From: Scytalidium lignicola
Lineage: Eukaryota; Ascomycota; Leotiomycetes
Assembly: GCA_002812745.2 (NCBI GenBank)
Contig: NCSJ02000013.1
Location: 124,001-188,000 of the forward strand
Direction of reading: 5' to 3'
DNA length: 64,000 nt
The first letter of the stretch is position 1. Every line of letters begins with the position of its first letter. A model generated the notes under the pieces. It did not search any database. It saw nothing but the letters and a program-made list of their open reading frames with translations, and was not told where the DNA came from. A program made the position numbers and the translations under genes. Below are positions 34,564 through 46,980 of this stretch, in pieces.

Positions 34564-36548
34564 TCAAAATCTCGCTCCAACAAGGCGCAACAGTTCTGGG
34601 AAAATCGGAGTTCCCCATCCAGTGATAGGGTCCCATCCCTTTGTAACAGGGAAGCCTTCCACACCGCAGCCGCGGCTGCTTCCAGACAGGATATCAGTAA
34701 ACCCCTGGTGTCCTTTCGCGTACAGCCAAGGGTTCAAGAAGCCTAGTGTGGGTTTGCCAGATGCGATCAAGGCGTCATTTACGAGTGAGATTATAGATGC
34801 CGTCAGCGGGCTAGATGCAGAAGTGCCGGAGATGGTACCGATGGTTGCATTCCAGACGAAGCCAAAATATAAAGATTGAGCTGAAAGGTCTGGGTAAGCA
34901 CGGCCATCTACAAGACGTGTTAGCATGTTAACGAAGAAGCTAGGGAGTGTCAATAGCTCTGCTTACTCTTGTTATAGAGGCCATCATAGAGGCCATGAAG
35001 ACCTTTGACGTATTGGGGCACAACGGCGTCCTGGTACAATGGCCTCGGGAAGTAGTTACTGAAACCGCTTCCACCAGCATAGAATGAGTGGTTGTCGCTA
35101 GAAGCGCGGAACACGGAAACTTGTGGCTCAAAATCCATGACTCCTCCCACAGCTGTCACGTATGGACAACTCGCTGGGAATGCTGGCAAAAATGTCGACG
35201 TATTCTTGCCGTCGTTGGTGATACATGTGGCATTAGTTGCACCACCTAGACCGCCATCACCAGCCGAGAAAAGCAAGGTGATACCGCGAGCACCCAGCTG
35301 TGCGAAGCTCTGGCATACACGTTCAGCATATGACTTTGGGACCGACTGTTCATCATCGCCGTATGAGGTACTGATCACCTGAGGGACATCACGTTGAGCA
35401 AGAACATAGTTAACCCAGTCCAAGTAAGGCTCGTTGGTGTCCGTTGGAGTATTTGCATCGGGGTTGAATGGAGGGCTGCCACCAGTTGAGTATGAGTAGA
35501 TAGTCGTGGGGTAGGTCATGCCTGTAATCGTCTCCGCATCCAAGTTTGCTTCCTCGGAAATACCCTGCAAGGATTGGTTGAGTGTCAAGTGCTCCTGTGC
35601 AGGAGGACCATTCGCGATTTCAATGGATTTGAAAGCGTGAGCAGCAGGGATAGCATCTGGCTGAAAGATTGAGAGGAACTGAGCAATATCACCACGAATT
35701 GGGATTTCCCCGAGGAAGTTATTAAACCCAATCTTGTTGATGTGAGGAACCTTGGGCTTATAACCAAGAGTGCCATACAAGGTCTTGAAGCAGTCAATGG
35801 TCACATTGGCGATATCACAAACTTTGGCGATTGTCTCATTGGATGGTGGTTTGTATCCAGGAGGAACGTATGCCGGACCTAGATCATGGACAATATCCGA
35901 ACTCTGCTTCATCGATCGCATGAATGAAGTAGTTGGCTGGATAGTGTCGATGTGTTCATGCAGATGCTTGGGCAATGACCATTTGGGAGTCCTAACCATC
36001 TGCGTACCATCTTCGTGGGCGAAGGTGTAGTACTCGGTGTCCAGCAGTTCCTCCGCGGTCTCTACATCAACGAGGATGTAGATCCAGTCCTTCGCAGGGC
36101 TGTAGCCAAGCTCCTCAATGCCATTGTCGGAGAGCCACTCGTGCACCAGATCCAGTGCTTTGTCGGATGGCTTGACGAGGTCATTGACCGTTTCGACGTC
36201 CAGATGCTGTCCGTACCTCTCATGATCGGGATGCGAGACTATATTGTATTTCCGGTCAGTTTGGTTTGCAGAAGATTTGTACTGGACTCAGCAGATGAAC
36301 ACCATGAAACTATCCATCTTCCTCTACGTACCTTCATACAAGTGACGCTCCAGCTCAGCAAAATTGCCTTGCTTCAATCCAATCTGCATGTGCAGTCGGT
36401 GAGCAGCAGGAGCTCGATCAAGGGCAGTCCATTTCCGGGGGATGGGATGCACCTCCTTTACGTCATACGGCGAGCGCGCTTGGATGGGCGTCGCGACAAT
36501 GGCCTGTGCGGCGAGAACCACCGCCGTCCAGAGCTCCAACGACAGCAT
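34564..36548 (-). CDS. sedolisin / tripeptidyl-peptidase (S53), secreted
   Basis: 610 aa. Exons are 36548-36332, 36238-34967 and 34907-34564, with introns of 93 and 59 bases. A signal peptide (residues 1-20, ending VATPIQA) is followed by the pro-domain (VHPIPRKWTALDRAP to about residue 200). The catalytic domain shows Glu and Asp in EEANLDAET, the oxyanion Asp in SAGDGG and the nucleophile in SGTSASSP. The last segment FTDILSGSSRGC gives part of the calcium site. Such enzymes act outside the cell at acid pH and remove tripeptides from protein N-termini. All key residues are present, so it should be active. A TATA-like box lies about 95 bases upstream. Confidence 0.95.
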
Positions 36549-38309
36549 TGTCTGATGTCCAGTTCTTACGGAAACGCTGTGGAAGACGAGCAGAGACCTA
36601 CGAGACAGTCTGCCATCTCCCTCAATGGGGGCAGCTCGAGCTTATATCCATCCCCAGCAGCACAATCGTCCTTTTTCTTTCCTTTCCTTGCCGTCATCCT
36701 TGCTGATGGGCCAGCTTGTCCCTGCTGCATGCACATCGCTGGTTTGAAGGGAAGGTGTCACAGCTGCCCCTCCACCGGTGTCTTGCAAGAGTCATCACCA
36801 CGACCACCTTCCCAAAACGAAGAACATCCGGGCTTAGTAATTATGCAAGGAGAGGTGGAACTCGACATAAGAAGCAGCTAAATTTTGGATCAGGAACCAG
36901 CCGTCAAGGAGTGGAGAAGCCCAGCCAGCGCTCCGAGAGGAGATGCCTTTACTGTGATGCCACCGAGCTCGAATTCCTTCCGCATAACCACCATTAATAT
37001 TGAAGCCAAATCAGGGGCAGATAACCATAAGAGGCTCGATATGTGTGCTGTGCGTCGATCATGGGTTGTTCAATGCTGGTACAGTACAGTACAGTAATAT
37101 TGTACAGTACTGATATTTCCCCTATTTCCCTCAACCAATCGGTCAATTGTCCTCTCCCAGGCCCAGCAATGCGATTTGGCGATTTGACCTGATTCTTAGA
37201 TGATGTGCTGAACGAGTTTCCTAGATGGGGGAAATAAGCAATCAGCCAAGCTACAGGCACTTGCATGCTGGATCAACCAATCGCATATGTCGCTCTGTGT
37301 TGCTTGAGACCAAGAATATCCCGCCTGCCGTATTTAAAATTACCGTAACCCTCTCTTGGAAGCTGCGATAAAGACATCTTCCGTCTTCCCAATTGCGCGA
37401 TTAAGACTCCCATAGATCCGAGGCAAGTAACTATTCCGCACAGTACAGTAAGCTGCCGTGGAAGCCGAACCATTAGAAGCGGGATCGGGCTGCTGCTCGT
37501 CCAAGTACAGTAATATTTAACTCGACTCCTCACCTTCCGCCAACCCCTTCAACGACTTCACTCCACCATTTTGATGTGGACATGGCATAATATGTTGCTC
37601 TCTCACATAATTTATGATGAATGCAGTATTAGTAATGCTGGTTCGATAACTTATGATCTGACACCACTCTGCTACGTTAGGTTTGAAAACTTTTCCTGTC
37701 AAAAGCTCCCCTCCACGATCCTGGTGTACTGTTGTAGGACCCAATACTTCTTTCTTTTCCAAAATGATCTTTGCCGTGCCATTGGTGCACCAACACCTCA
37801 GTAACTAATGAGAGTGATCATGAATGTGCTGGCATGGGTTGGATTGATATATCTGGTGGGTGATGTTCAGTTTTGGAAGAAAGGTTCTAAATGTTGAAAT
37901 TGAAGTTGAAGTTAAAGTGAGAACTTTGATAGTTTTCCTTGTTTTAAAACATAAATTTAATTATTCAGAAGTCTGTAGTTATAATACTATTAAAACCTTT
38001 ATCTTCTTACTTCATTTCATCTCAATTCACCTCACTTTCATGCAATATTCCAAACTTAAATTCCTCCCTTCAACGCAATATCTCTAACTTCTTCCTATCT
38101 ATATTAACTATCATCTTTTATCCCTAGAACTTGTTACCATGTGTTTGTTTGTTGGCGATGTCCCAGCTCTATCTCTGATTCAGATCCCAAGAAACAATAC
38201 GTTATTCTTGCAGAAACGATTGTCTGTTATGTAGCTGCCTCACAGGGAGCTTGTAGTTCTACTCCTAGACAAACATGCACCATGCCCTTAGGAATTATAG
38301 AAGTTTGTA
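36549..38309. other. intergenic, 1.76 kb
   Basis: Holds the sedolisin promoter and clusters of ACAGTAC words (37078-37112, 37439-37451, 37504-37512). The short ORFs seen on both strands lack motifs. No gene recognised. Confidence 0.5.
36641..36650 (-). promoter_or_regulatory. TATA-like box of the sedolisin gene
   Basis: On the minus strand it reads TGGATATAAG, about 95 bases before the ATG at 36548. Confidence 0.5.
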
Positions 38310-40480
38310 CGCATGTCTATTGACATTTATGCAGTTGAAGGTTTTTCTCTACTAAAAGACTACAACCCAACTTTTCCTCCCAGTATTCAGGATGAGCTGC
38401 TATTGCCCCGTTGTGATGATATATGTCAATTAAAAGGAATATGCGACTGTCTCCAAGCACGATGGAAATACTATCTTGACTATCAAAATCGATATTCGAG
38501 AATATCCAGGGGAAGGTTGATTAGCTATTCGATACTTCGACAAACCTGAGGATTCATCTAGTCGGCAAAATCTTCACACAGTCATCGCGGATCGACTAAA
38601 AAGGCACAAAATTGGGCAGAAGATAAGCGGGAAAAAGTTGCAGTATGATAATATCATTAAAGAAATAGCAGAAACCCTTTGTGCTTCTGATTACAGTGAA
38701 CATTGCCTATGTTGTTATCTCAAGTGACAAGCAAAACGTTCACATATTCATACGTGAGGACCCTTTGCCGATCGACCTAACTTATGCAAAGGTGGTTATA
38801 TTTGAGCTGGGATATCCTGATGAGTTGTTAGCATATCATAATACTGCTTGGAAATTTTTAGCATCTAGCATCTAGTATCCGTCAACGATATGTCTATCAA
38901 TTAATGAAAGCTTGGAATCCCTAAATTCACTCTCGCCTTCACCAACAGCTGCTAAACCAGATTTTGATTAGGAAATGACCCCTGTTATGATCTTAGAAGC
39001 GTGGGAAGCCGTATATTATAAGTTTGGCCAACTTTATGAAACTTTTGGGTGCCGTGATTCACAAATGATGTGGCTTCGAGAGGGAGGATTACTGCCATGT
39101 GTAACACCAGTTACTCTTTTCCAACAATTAATGCCGATCTTCACTCCTGCACTAGGATATGCTTCAAAAAAGACTTTAGTCTCATAGATTGTCTATTATA
39201 AATCTGAAATGCTTGCTAAGGATTGAAGACCCTTTGCAAAGGAGGTAAAGCTTTCAAGAAGAGCTTCGAAATGAAGGCCATGGGAATTGGAATCCAGAAG
39301 ACTACCCTGATTGTCTTCTTTTGAAATCGATGCCAACCCTCTCATTCGTGGTGAGCAGGGTTTAATGGTTCTTGCAACTTTTTATTCCAAGTCCAACCCA
39401 AACTCTGTCTTGTAGCCGAATATAGGTCAATGTAAGAATATCAGGACAGCATTCCATTCCGTTCAACACCAAAAGGAGCATTGTAGAGATATCTAGACGA
39501 ATACAATGTCGTGCTTTCCATACAAACGTAGTTGATATACTCATCTAGCACAAACATTATCAAATTGGAATCCCCAGAGATGGCTAACTGCCGAAGAGTT
39601 GTTAAAATCAGTTGGAATACAATACCTGAAACTTGAAAAATCGGATTCTGGAGGGCTCTAGATAATATCCAAGCCCCCATACACAATTTCCATTCATTTT
39701 CCTCCTTCAGAAAAGGGTTGAAGATTCTCTTTATACCACCCCACAGATGACATACACAAAATATCGACATTACCAATACGATTCTCTACAGAATCTCTCT
39801 ACATTTACTTTCTGACTGTGAATCCCTAGAGACCGATAACGAGTCCCAAATCAAGAAAATCTGGAACCAAGTGCAGTATAACACGACAACAATCGACTGC
39901 TTTCTCAACCACCTTATCTTTCCTCGACATGCTAAACAATTTGAAAGTAAGCTGCAAACGTCTAGTTAGGATATTCCTATCTTCCCACCGGATTCCGTGA
40001 AATGTACAGGATTCAGTGGAACTGGTGATGCTACCGTTAACAATTGAACAGCAAGATCTCCCCCAGCCTCACTATGCAAAACGTAGAGGAGCTCACATAT
40101 CTACTACACCCACGAAATCAGCGTCATAAAGTCGCTGTCGACAGTCAAGGGATATACCTATCAGAAGTAGATTTGCTTCGGAAACTACATTCTATCAAGA
40201 TTTGGATTCTCATAGAGGCTGGGGCTCAATCCTAGAAACGGACAACCTAAGTTTTCTGAAAAAAAAGTTCTGGGAGATCGACACCGATGCTCTCGCAGCA
40301 TTTTATTTCAATCTAAAGAACAAGGCTATGATAAATCTAGTCATTAAATTTCCTTGAGTGCAAACACAATTTGCAGATAAACTTAGAAAATTGCATCGTG
40401 TATCCGTGAATAATATCTTGACTTATATTCTCATGATTAATTATATTCTTCGGGTTCAAAAGAATTACAAAGATTGGGCA
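38310..40480 (+). pseudogene. relic of a DUF3638/DUF3645-type giant protein
   Basis: Fragments in all three frames recall the very large fungal proteins with DUF3638/DUF3645 domains, thousands of residues long and of poorly known function. In order: RYFDKPEDSSSRQNLHTVI (about 38535), KVVIFELGYPDELLAYHNTAW (38795), ending FLASSI; REGGLLPCVTPVTLFQQL (39075); GNWNPEDYPDCLLL (39280); RISLHLLSDCESLETDN (39790); TIDCFLNHLIFPRHAKQFES (39890); KCTGFSGTGDA (40001); ILIEAGAQ (40210); and TDALAAFYFNLKNKAM (40285). Frames change and stops occur between them, and the central part is missing. Recognition is from memory of the family, so the name is moderately sure; its broken state is clear. Confidence 0.65.
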
Positions 40481-40663
40481 TAAAAGGAGAATGAATTGAT
40501 TAATCACCAGTGAATAACTCAGGGGCTACGGTTGAGATTACAGGACACCGTCATGTGGTAGAACGGTGCATAAGATCAATACCGTTAATATATTTGCTAG
40601 TCGAATGTTTAACACTGACTAGGTCCCACCTTTATAACCATATTTAGAAGAAACCCGATGCAA

Positions 40664-41915
40664 CTACTTGAGGTCCTCGATTCCATCTGCAATGCTCTCT
40701 TCCAAACCGGTCCACCCTTTTCCGAAAAAGGACTTCAACAGTTGTTCTGCTTTCTTGCTGGGTGGAACCTCACTTAGATCACGACCTTCGTTCTCTGGAT
40801 CTGAAGGGATTAGCGTATTTTCCGGACGGAGTTTTCTCAAGATTCTCAAGACGTCGGTCCAGTTCTGCGGTTCTGCGAATGCGAACAGACGCTGAGACTG
40901 GACCTTTGGATCCAAGAGAGCTGCTACATGGAGTCGAGCATCATCCCTAACATTAACGAACCATTCTAATAGTAAACATTATGGTTAGAAAAGAAGATAC
41001 TCTCAAGACTATCATAACTTACGTGCAGGAAGGAAGCCAATCACTGATGAATCTCCCTTGAGAATATTGCGTACGAACCCCATTGTGCCACCGCCAATTT
41101 CGGGAATCAGGATTTTGCCAAACTATAGAAATTAAAAGAATGAAGATAGATCTTAGGTACGACACGCCTTACATTGATATTTGGCACGATTGTATTCAGC
41201 ACGAAACCAGGTTTCTTTTCAGCTACCCATTTCCATGCCTGACGCTCTCCCTCGGTCTTCGATGCAGCATACACAGCGTATGCTTTCTGAGATTCTGGGG
41301 TCTTTTCGCTCCAAGCAGCCTCCGCAGCTGCATCATTCCAAGTATCTGTTACATTGTAACATAATTAGCACTTCTGACATCGTCATTTCTGGTTAGTACT
41401 GACCTTCAGTCACAACCACGCCTTTCTGGTTAGGCTGTGGGATAATAGCAGCTGTGGATGATGACGTCAGTACAAACCGCTTGACGGAATCCTGTCGTCG
41501 AGCTGATTCGAGCACGTTCAAAGTAGCAGCAGTCACCTGAGGAATGACTTTGTTCGGATCGGTATTTAAAGACAGGTCTGATGCCTGGTGGAAAGCGTTC
41601 ATAGTTAGCCTCCTGTACACTACATTTTGTGCAGCTAGTGTAACTGACTATATGCAATACACCGGCAACGTCTTTCATGGCTGCATCCATTGCACCTTCT
41701 GTTTCAATGACAGGTACTAGGACACTTTCATATCTCCCTATCCCATGCTTTGTCTGAAAATAGTGGTCAAGCCATGGTTTCTTGCTACGAACTGTCCCGC
41801 GGACGTTGTATCCCAGTTCCAAGAGAATATCAACAACGTGAGATGCGATGTATCCGTTAGCACCAGTAACCAGAACCAATGAACCGCGTGGAATGGAGTA
41901 GTCAGTCGACGCCAT
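40664..41915 (-). CDS. NAD(P)-dependent aldehyde/ketone reductase (extended SDR, GRE2-like)
   Basis: 340 aa. Exons are 41915-41649, 41584-41404, 41345-41173, 41122-41023 and 40965-40664, with introns of 50-64 bases. The nucleotide-binding start LVLVTGANGYIASH is followed by GTVRSKKP. Catalytic Ser lies in VLTSSSTAA and Y-x3-K in YAVYAASKTEGE. The C-terminal part reads FFGKGWTGLEESIADGI. It belongs to the family of dihydroflavonol- and methylglyoxal-reductase-like enzymes, which reduce aldehydes and ketones; substrate unknown. The first donor is GTCAGT, less usual but in frame with a good branch site. The regulator and transporter to the right may be functionally linked (inference). Confidence 0.9.
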
Positions 41916-43007
41916 ATTTTTATATAGTCTCCTAGTTATGATTCAGAAATATCCAATAGTAAAGCAATAGAAAAGATGATCCTGTCTGGGAACTGGACAC
42001 ATAATGGGAGTTCTTATATATGTATTGCCAAGTAGCATTGCATTAATAATATCCGCGGACATTGCCATACAGTGCTGGACCTTACAAATCGCAATAGTGG
42101 AACTTCTGATGTGCGGCATAATTTGTCTTGGAATAGCCAGTTAACGTTGCAGCTCTCCCCTCTACCGGTAGAAACTTTATAACTATATCCAACAGCTTAG
42201 TAATAAATGGTCCCACTTTAACTTAATGTTCGGGTACTAGTTTCAAGTAGAGAATGGAACCGATAATTAGTCTCAAGCAAACGGCGAATAAGAAAGCGAA
42301 ATACCTACAACCAAGATTAAGCTCAAGTACATTTGTCAGCCAAAGGTAGAATTTGGTTCGAATTTCATGAAAAGGATACCCTATAAAGTTCCTAAATTGG
42401 CTCTCACAGCATTTAGTTGCCAAAAAACCAAGTATTACAATGCTGCATTAGTCTGTTTCGTGACCCAACTTGCAACTCAGTATTGTTGTAAATCCAGGGA
42501 TCAAATTCTGGAACCATGCGTCATTGGCCTGCCAGGTGTTTGATCTCATTTGGTTTAGAATTATTAACCGCGGGATCTGTTGAAAATTTTACTAACTTTA
42601 TGTGGACAAGCTATTAATCAGCTTCGGCCTTTGCTATTGAGTTTTTCTTTTACTCCATAATCTCCTGATCAAGTTCTGCTCCCCAAGTAATGGATAAGTC
42701 GAGAGAACAAAGCTGCTCTACTTGGGAACACAACGTAAGTTGGCTTGCAAGTACAAAATCACACTTTTGAAAACCTAATCCTAATTTTATACGAACCCGT
42801 CATTACGGAGGACGGAGGACTTTCAATTCACAGAAGGTTTTGTTATACTCTCGTAACGTAATTCCCGGTCCAACCAGTCACTTTTCCCATCACTTGACTA
42901 TTCAACACCAGTGTAACGATCCTACAGGGTTCAGGTGTATTCCGGTATAGGTAGAGGGCTTGCGAGGCATAATGTTGTAGTTTGTAGACCCTCTAATAAT
43001 AAGAACA
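41916..43007. other. intergenic, 1.1 kb
   Basis: Between the reductase start and the Zn2Cys6 gene end. AT-rich; one ORF at 42223-42423 (minus) has no recognisable motif. Confidence 0.55.
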
Positions 43008-44768
43008 TCACGCTGCACTAAACCTCATCTGCACACCAAAACGGACTCCCGGACCACTCATATTCTTGATCTCCTGACACCAAGCCAGCTCCTTCCCACT
43101 CCCGCGATGCCGAGAGAAATAGCCCAGTACAACCCATTGCGGGAAAGTGGTCACTTGTTTGCCTAAGATTCCCATATCTTTTCTGTGGCAGTATTCCATT
43201 GACTGGCAAATATATCTGGCAAACTTGTCTGCCTCGCTTGCTGGCGTTGATGAGACACCTGAATTCGCATGATATCCGTCGTCGTTGGTAGAAGAACTTC
43301 TATCATCCAACACTCTGTTACTAGATGCATTTAATGGACTACTACTTTGATAGGAATCCAGGTTTTGATTTGAATTCGAATTTTTGTCGATGGCTTCTCT
43401 TAGTGACTGTTGAAGTTGAGTGATGTTCTCATAAACAATGACAAGAAAACACCAATAAGAAAGGTGAAATTTTGCAGCATGTAGACTTTTAAATTTCAGG
43501 CAAAATGGGAATACCTTGCCACTTGAAGTCTTGTTGTCAGCAGGATTGTGTGCTGAAGATGGGACAGCCCAATAAGGCAATCCCCTTACGCTTGTTCTGA
43601 GTCGGCCATACCAATCATGAAGTTTCGCAGCAATAGAGAAACAAGCAGATATAATATCAGGTATTAAGAGGCGACAATAATCTGTTGAACCACTTGAAAA
43701 CACCAAGTCTGACTCTTCGAGAATATGAGGTATGTCGATAATGATATCATGCAGTTCGTCATAGAAGTCCGGAGTGTCTTGTGTTAAATTATCTGAAGTC
43801 CATCGTATAGAATGCAATAAAGTGCCACGTCGTTTTATGAGAGCGTCAAGAATCTGCAGAAATTTATAAGGTTTTTGACTCAAGAGGTGATAAATCTTTT
43901 AGAACTTACACAAAATGTTCGAAACCGGGAAATGAGATAACGGCGAACAGGTCGATCCATCTTTCTAGGTTGGCATAACTGAAGGATGTTGATCGCGCCA
44001 TAAATGTGCGCTTCCCAGCCATTCTCTGGGGAACACAAGCAGAGCTAAGCACCTCTATGAATCAGGGATATATATGAGAACATAAAAAGACAACATACCT
44101 CATAGGTCGAAAGAGCGACAATAGTTGCCAGTGTTTCATCCTGGAGCCTTATTTCTGGATCTTCAAGATCTGTCCTGAGTTTTTGAAGTGCAATACCGTA
44201 TCAGCCCATGCTATCTTTGTAGGGCGTGCCAATAGTCGATCGATATTGGATTAAGCATAGTGCCCTTAGAGAAGCATCTAGAGCTATGTTTGGGCGGGTA
44301 AGCTCGGAGAGGTAATGTATCCAGCTAGAGCAAGTGTTTGAAGGGCTTCGGTCAAGCTTTTTTTCCTGCTCGGGAAGATACAGCTGCTTCAAAATCGATA
44401 TAATTTGAACTCGACACTCCGGGCTATTGATTTCTAATGATAATGAGAAGACCGCAAACGAAGAAACACCACTAGTGTCTAGTATACGGGTATCTGATTC
44501 AATGCGCTGTCTCTGTATCTCCGAGAGAACTGTTATGGCCGTGTTGAATGGCCTGTCTTGCGTTCGATTGACATAAACAGTATCTCTTGCATAACCGGCG
44601 CACAATAAATTAGACTTGCGGCATCGATTACAAGACGGCCGTTGTAAATCACACTGGACGAGTATCAGTAGGTGCCTTGCCTGACCCCTAACACCAATGG
44701 GGTAATACTTTAACTTTTTTCTTTCGACAAGTTTTGCAGCCTTGCGATTTCCCAGGAACGCCAACCAT
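43008..44768 (-). CDS. Zn2Cys6 transcription factor with an in-frame TGA
   Basis: Exons are 44768-44709, 44653-44099, 44033-43920 and 43853-43008, with introns of 55-66 bases, giving about 523 residues if the stop is read through. The zinc cluster crosses intron 1: GCKTCRKKKVK, then CDLQRPSCNRC and RKSNLLC. Downstream regions match the fungal regulator family (RLQDETLATIVALSTYE, NGWEAHIYGAINILQLC, PVRRYLISRFRTF). In exon 2 a TGA at 44201-44203 falls between KDSMG and YGIALQKL, where a Trp would be expected. No short intron removes it. The gene is therefore a recent pseudogene or carries a base error. It is divergent from the MFS gene, a common regulator-target layout. Confidence 0.82.
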
Positions 44769-45414
44769 TTCGTGCAATATCTATATTAGTCAAAGAACCC
44801 CCTTCAAGTTTCATTCGGACTTAGAGGTTCATGCTTCGGAAATATTCCACTCTTCTAATAAGGTAAACTTCGCGCCATATACTGTAGAGTCTACTATTGC
44901 GGTATCAAGATGCGACATAAGAGCAGAGAGAAAATAACTGAGAAAGGTGAGGGATTGATTTGAGACTTTCAAGTGAGGTACCTATTATTCAGCTACGGGC
45001 GCAAATCCGGTGTAACTCTATAGCAACTAGCGGCATGTTGCGAAGCCTATTTTGGTTGGATGATGCGAGAAAAAACACTTCAATTGACAAGGGGGAGTTA
45101 ACCTCGCCACTCAAAGGTACTAGTATTAGCTTTACCTGTGGGGTGAAGCAAGATTATCAACCTTTGTCTCTTCGTTGAAACGGCCATCTAACAGTTTACT
45201 AGATGAGATATGCTTATGGAAACCCGGACGGATTTGTCAGATTTATATAGACAGAAATACCTCAGTCTCAAATATACATGTGTCATTTGCCTCTCATGTA
45301 TATTAAACAACTCTAATGCTGAATTAATTTCTTGAATTTTACCTTTCTTATACTAATATTAAATAAGTGCTTCAGCTTCGATCATATATATTATTTTACT
45401 AGTTGGACTGCAGA
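44769..45414. other. divergent promoter, regulator and MFS gene
   Basis: 646 bases between the two starts. If the regulator controls the transporter, its sites should be here. I did not find a clear CGG inverted pair by eye. Confidence 0.5.
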
Positions 45415-46980
45415 ATGGAGACAAGCAATAGAGTACACAGAACGGGGAAAGATTCNAAAAAGTTCCCAAGAATCCGCAAGTGGTGAGAAAGAGACTGCTG
45501 GTGAGATTGATCTCGAAAATCTGCTGAGCCAGAAACCTCCGTCCCCTTCGAGCAACGTTGATCTAAGTTTGCCTCCTGATGGAGGCTTCAGTGCATGGCT
45601 AGTGGTGGCTGGAGGATTTTGTGCCTTATTTTGCACATTTGGATGGATACAATGTTAGTTCTCTATAGTCTCTACTTCTATGGTATTAGTGAGCTGATAT
45701 GTGCCAAAGGTATTGGAGTATTTCAAGATTATTATCAAGACAACCAACTTCGCAGCTATTCCCCAAGCACAGTTTCTTGGATCCCTTCGGTCGAATCGTT
45801 CATGTTGTTCTTCTGGGTAAGGGCCGCCTAAGTTCCAAGAGACCAAAGCTAACCTTACCAAAGGGTCCTGTTGTAGGGAAGATATACGATAATTACGGGC
45901 CAACGTGGTTAATTCGAATTGGAACATTTTTGCACGTTTTTGGGCTTATGATGACCTCTATTTCAAAGAAATATTATCAAATTTTCTTATCGCAGAGCGT
46001 TGTCAGCGCAGCTGGAGCCAGCCTCATCTTTTATCCGAGTATGCTATTCCACTCCTATATACGTATTCGGATTCTTACATTTCTTTAGCTTTGAGTGCTG
46101 TCGGGACTTGGTTCAGAAAACGCCGTGCTCTTGCGTTCGGTATAATGGTGTGCGGATCGAGTTTGGGTGGAGTCATCCTTCCGATCATGGTAGATCACCT
46201 TGTTCAAAATCTAGGATTTGGATGGGCCATGCGGATATCTGCATTTCTGATCCTTTTCATGCTATTAATTGTCAATCTAACAGTCAAGTCCCACATCCCG
46301 CCACAACCTAGGCCGTTGCAGATCATGGAGTTTCTCAAGCCCTTCACAGAGATACCATTCCTACTGGTAGCAGTTGGGAGCTTTCTGCTCTACTTTGGAG
46401 CTTTCTTGCCATTCAATTACATTATCGTCCAGGGAAAGGCGGCAGGAATGTCATCAGACCTTGCTCAATATTTAGTTCCGATCACAAATGCAGCAAGGTG
46501 AGTCGNTTTTTTTCATATCTGCGCAAAAACCAGAGCTAATTCTCCAAAGTACCTTCGGTCGTGTTATTCCTGGGTACCTTGGCGATAAGTATGGTGTATT
46601 TAACGTATTCATTCTCTTGACCGCCATCGCTGGTATTCTTGACCTCGCTCTTTGGTTACCAGCAACTTCTAGCGGGGCAATAATTTCGTTTGCAGCCCTG
46701 TATGGAGCCGCTTCTGGAGGAGTGTTTTCGATGTTACCTGCTATCGTGGCACAAATTTCCGATATACGTGAACTTGGCGTTCGGAATGGGAGCATTTTTT
46801 TCATTCATTTCTATCGCGGTATTAACAGGACAGCCAATTGGCGGGGCGATTGTTACCCGCGATTCTGGAGGATACTCAGGATTGAAGATTTTTGCAGGAG
46901 TGACATTACTGGCGGGAGTTTGCTTTTTCATCTTTGCGAGGATTGCTCAATCGGGACTCAAAATCAAGGTCAAGGTTTAA
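45415..46980 (+). CDS. MFS transporter, monocarboxylate-type
   Basis: About 452 aa. Exons are 45415-45653, 45710-45816, 45864-46038, 46089-46497 and 46550-46980. The family start [16 protein letters not shown] opens helix 1, and about 12 hydrophobic helices follow (for example [59 protein letters not shown]). The N at 45456 must be skipped to keep the frame. One T of the T7 run 46795-46801 must also be dropped to join IRELGVRNG to [11 protein letters not shown]. Both look like homopolymer errors, but a real frameshift is possible. Substrate is probably a monocarboxylate or similar acid (family inference). Divergent from a Zn2Cys6 gene. Confidence 0.85.
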
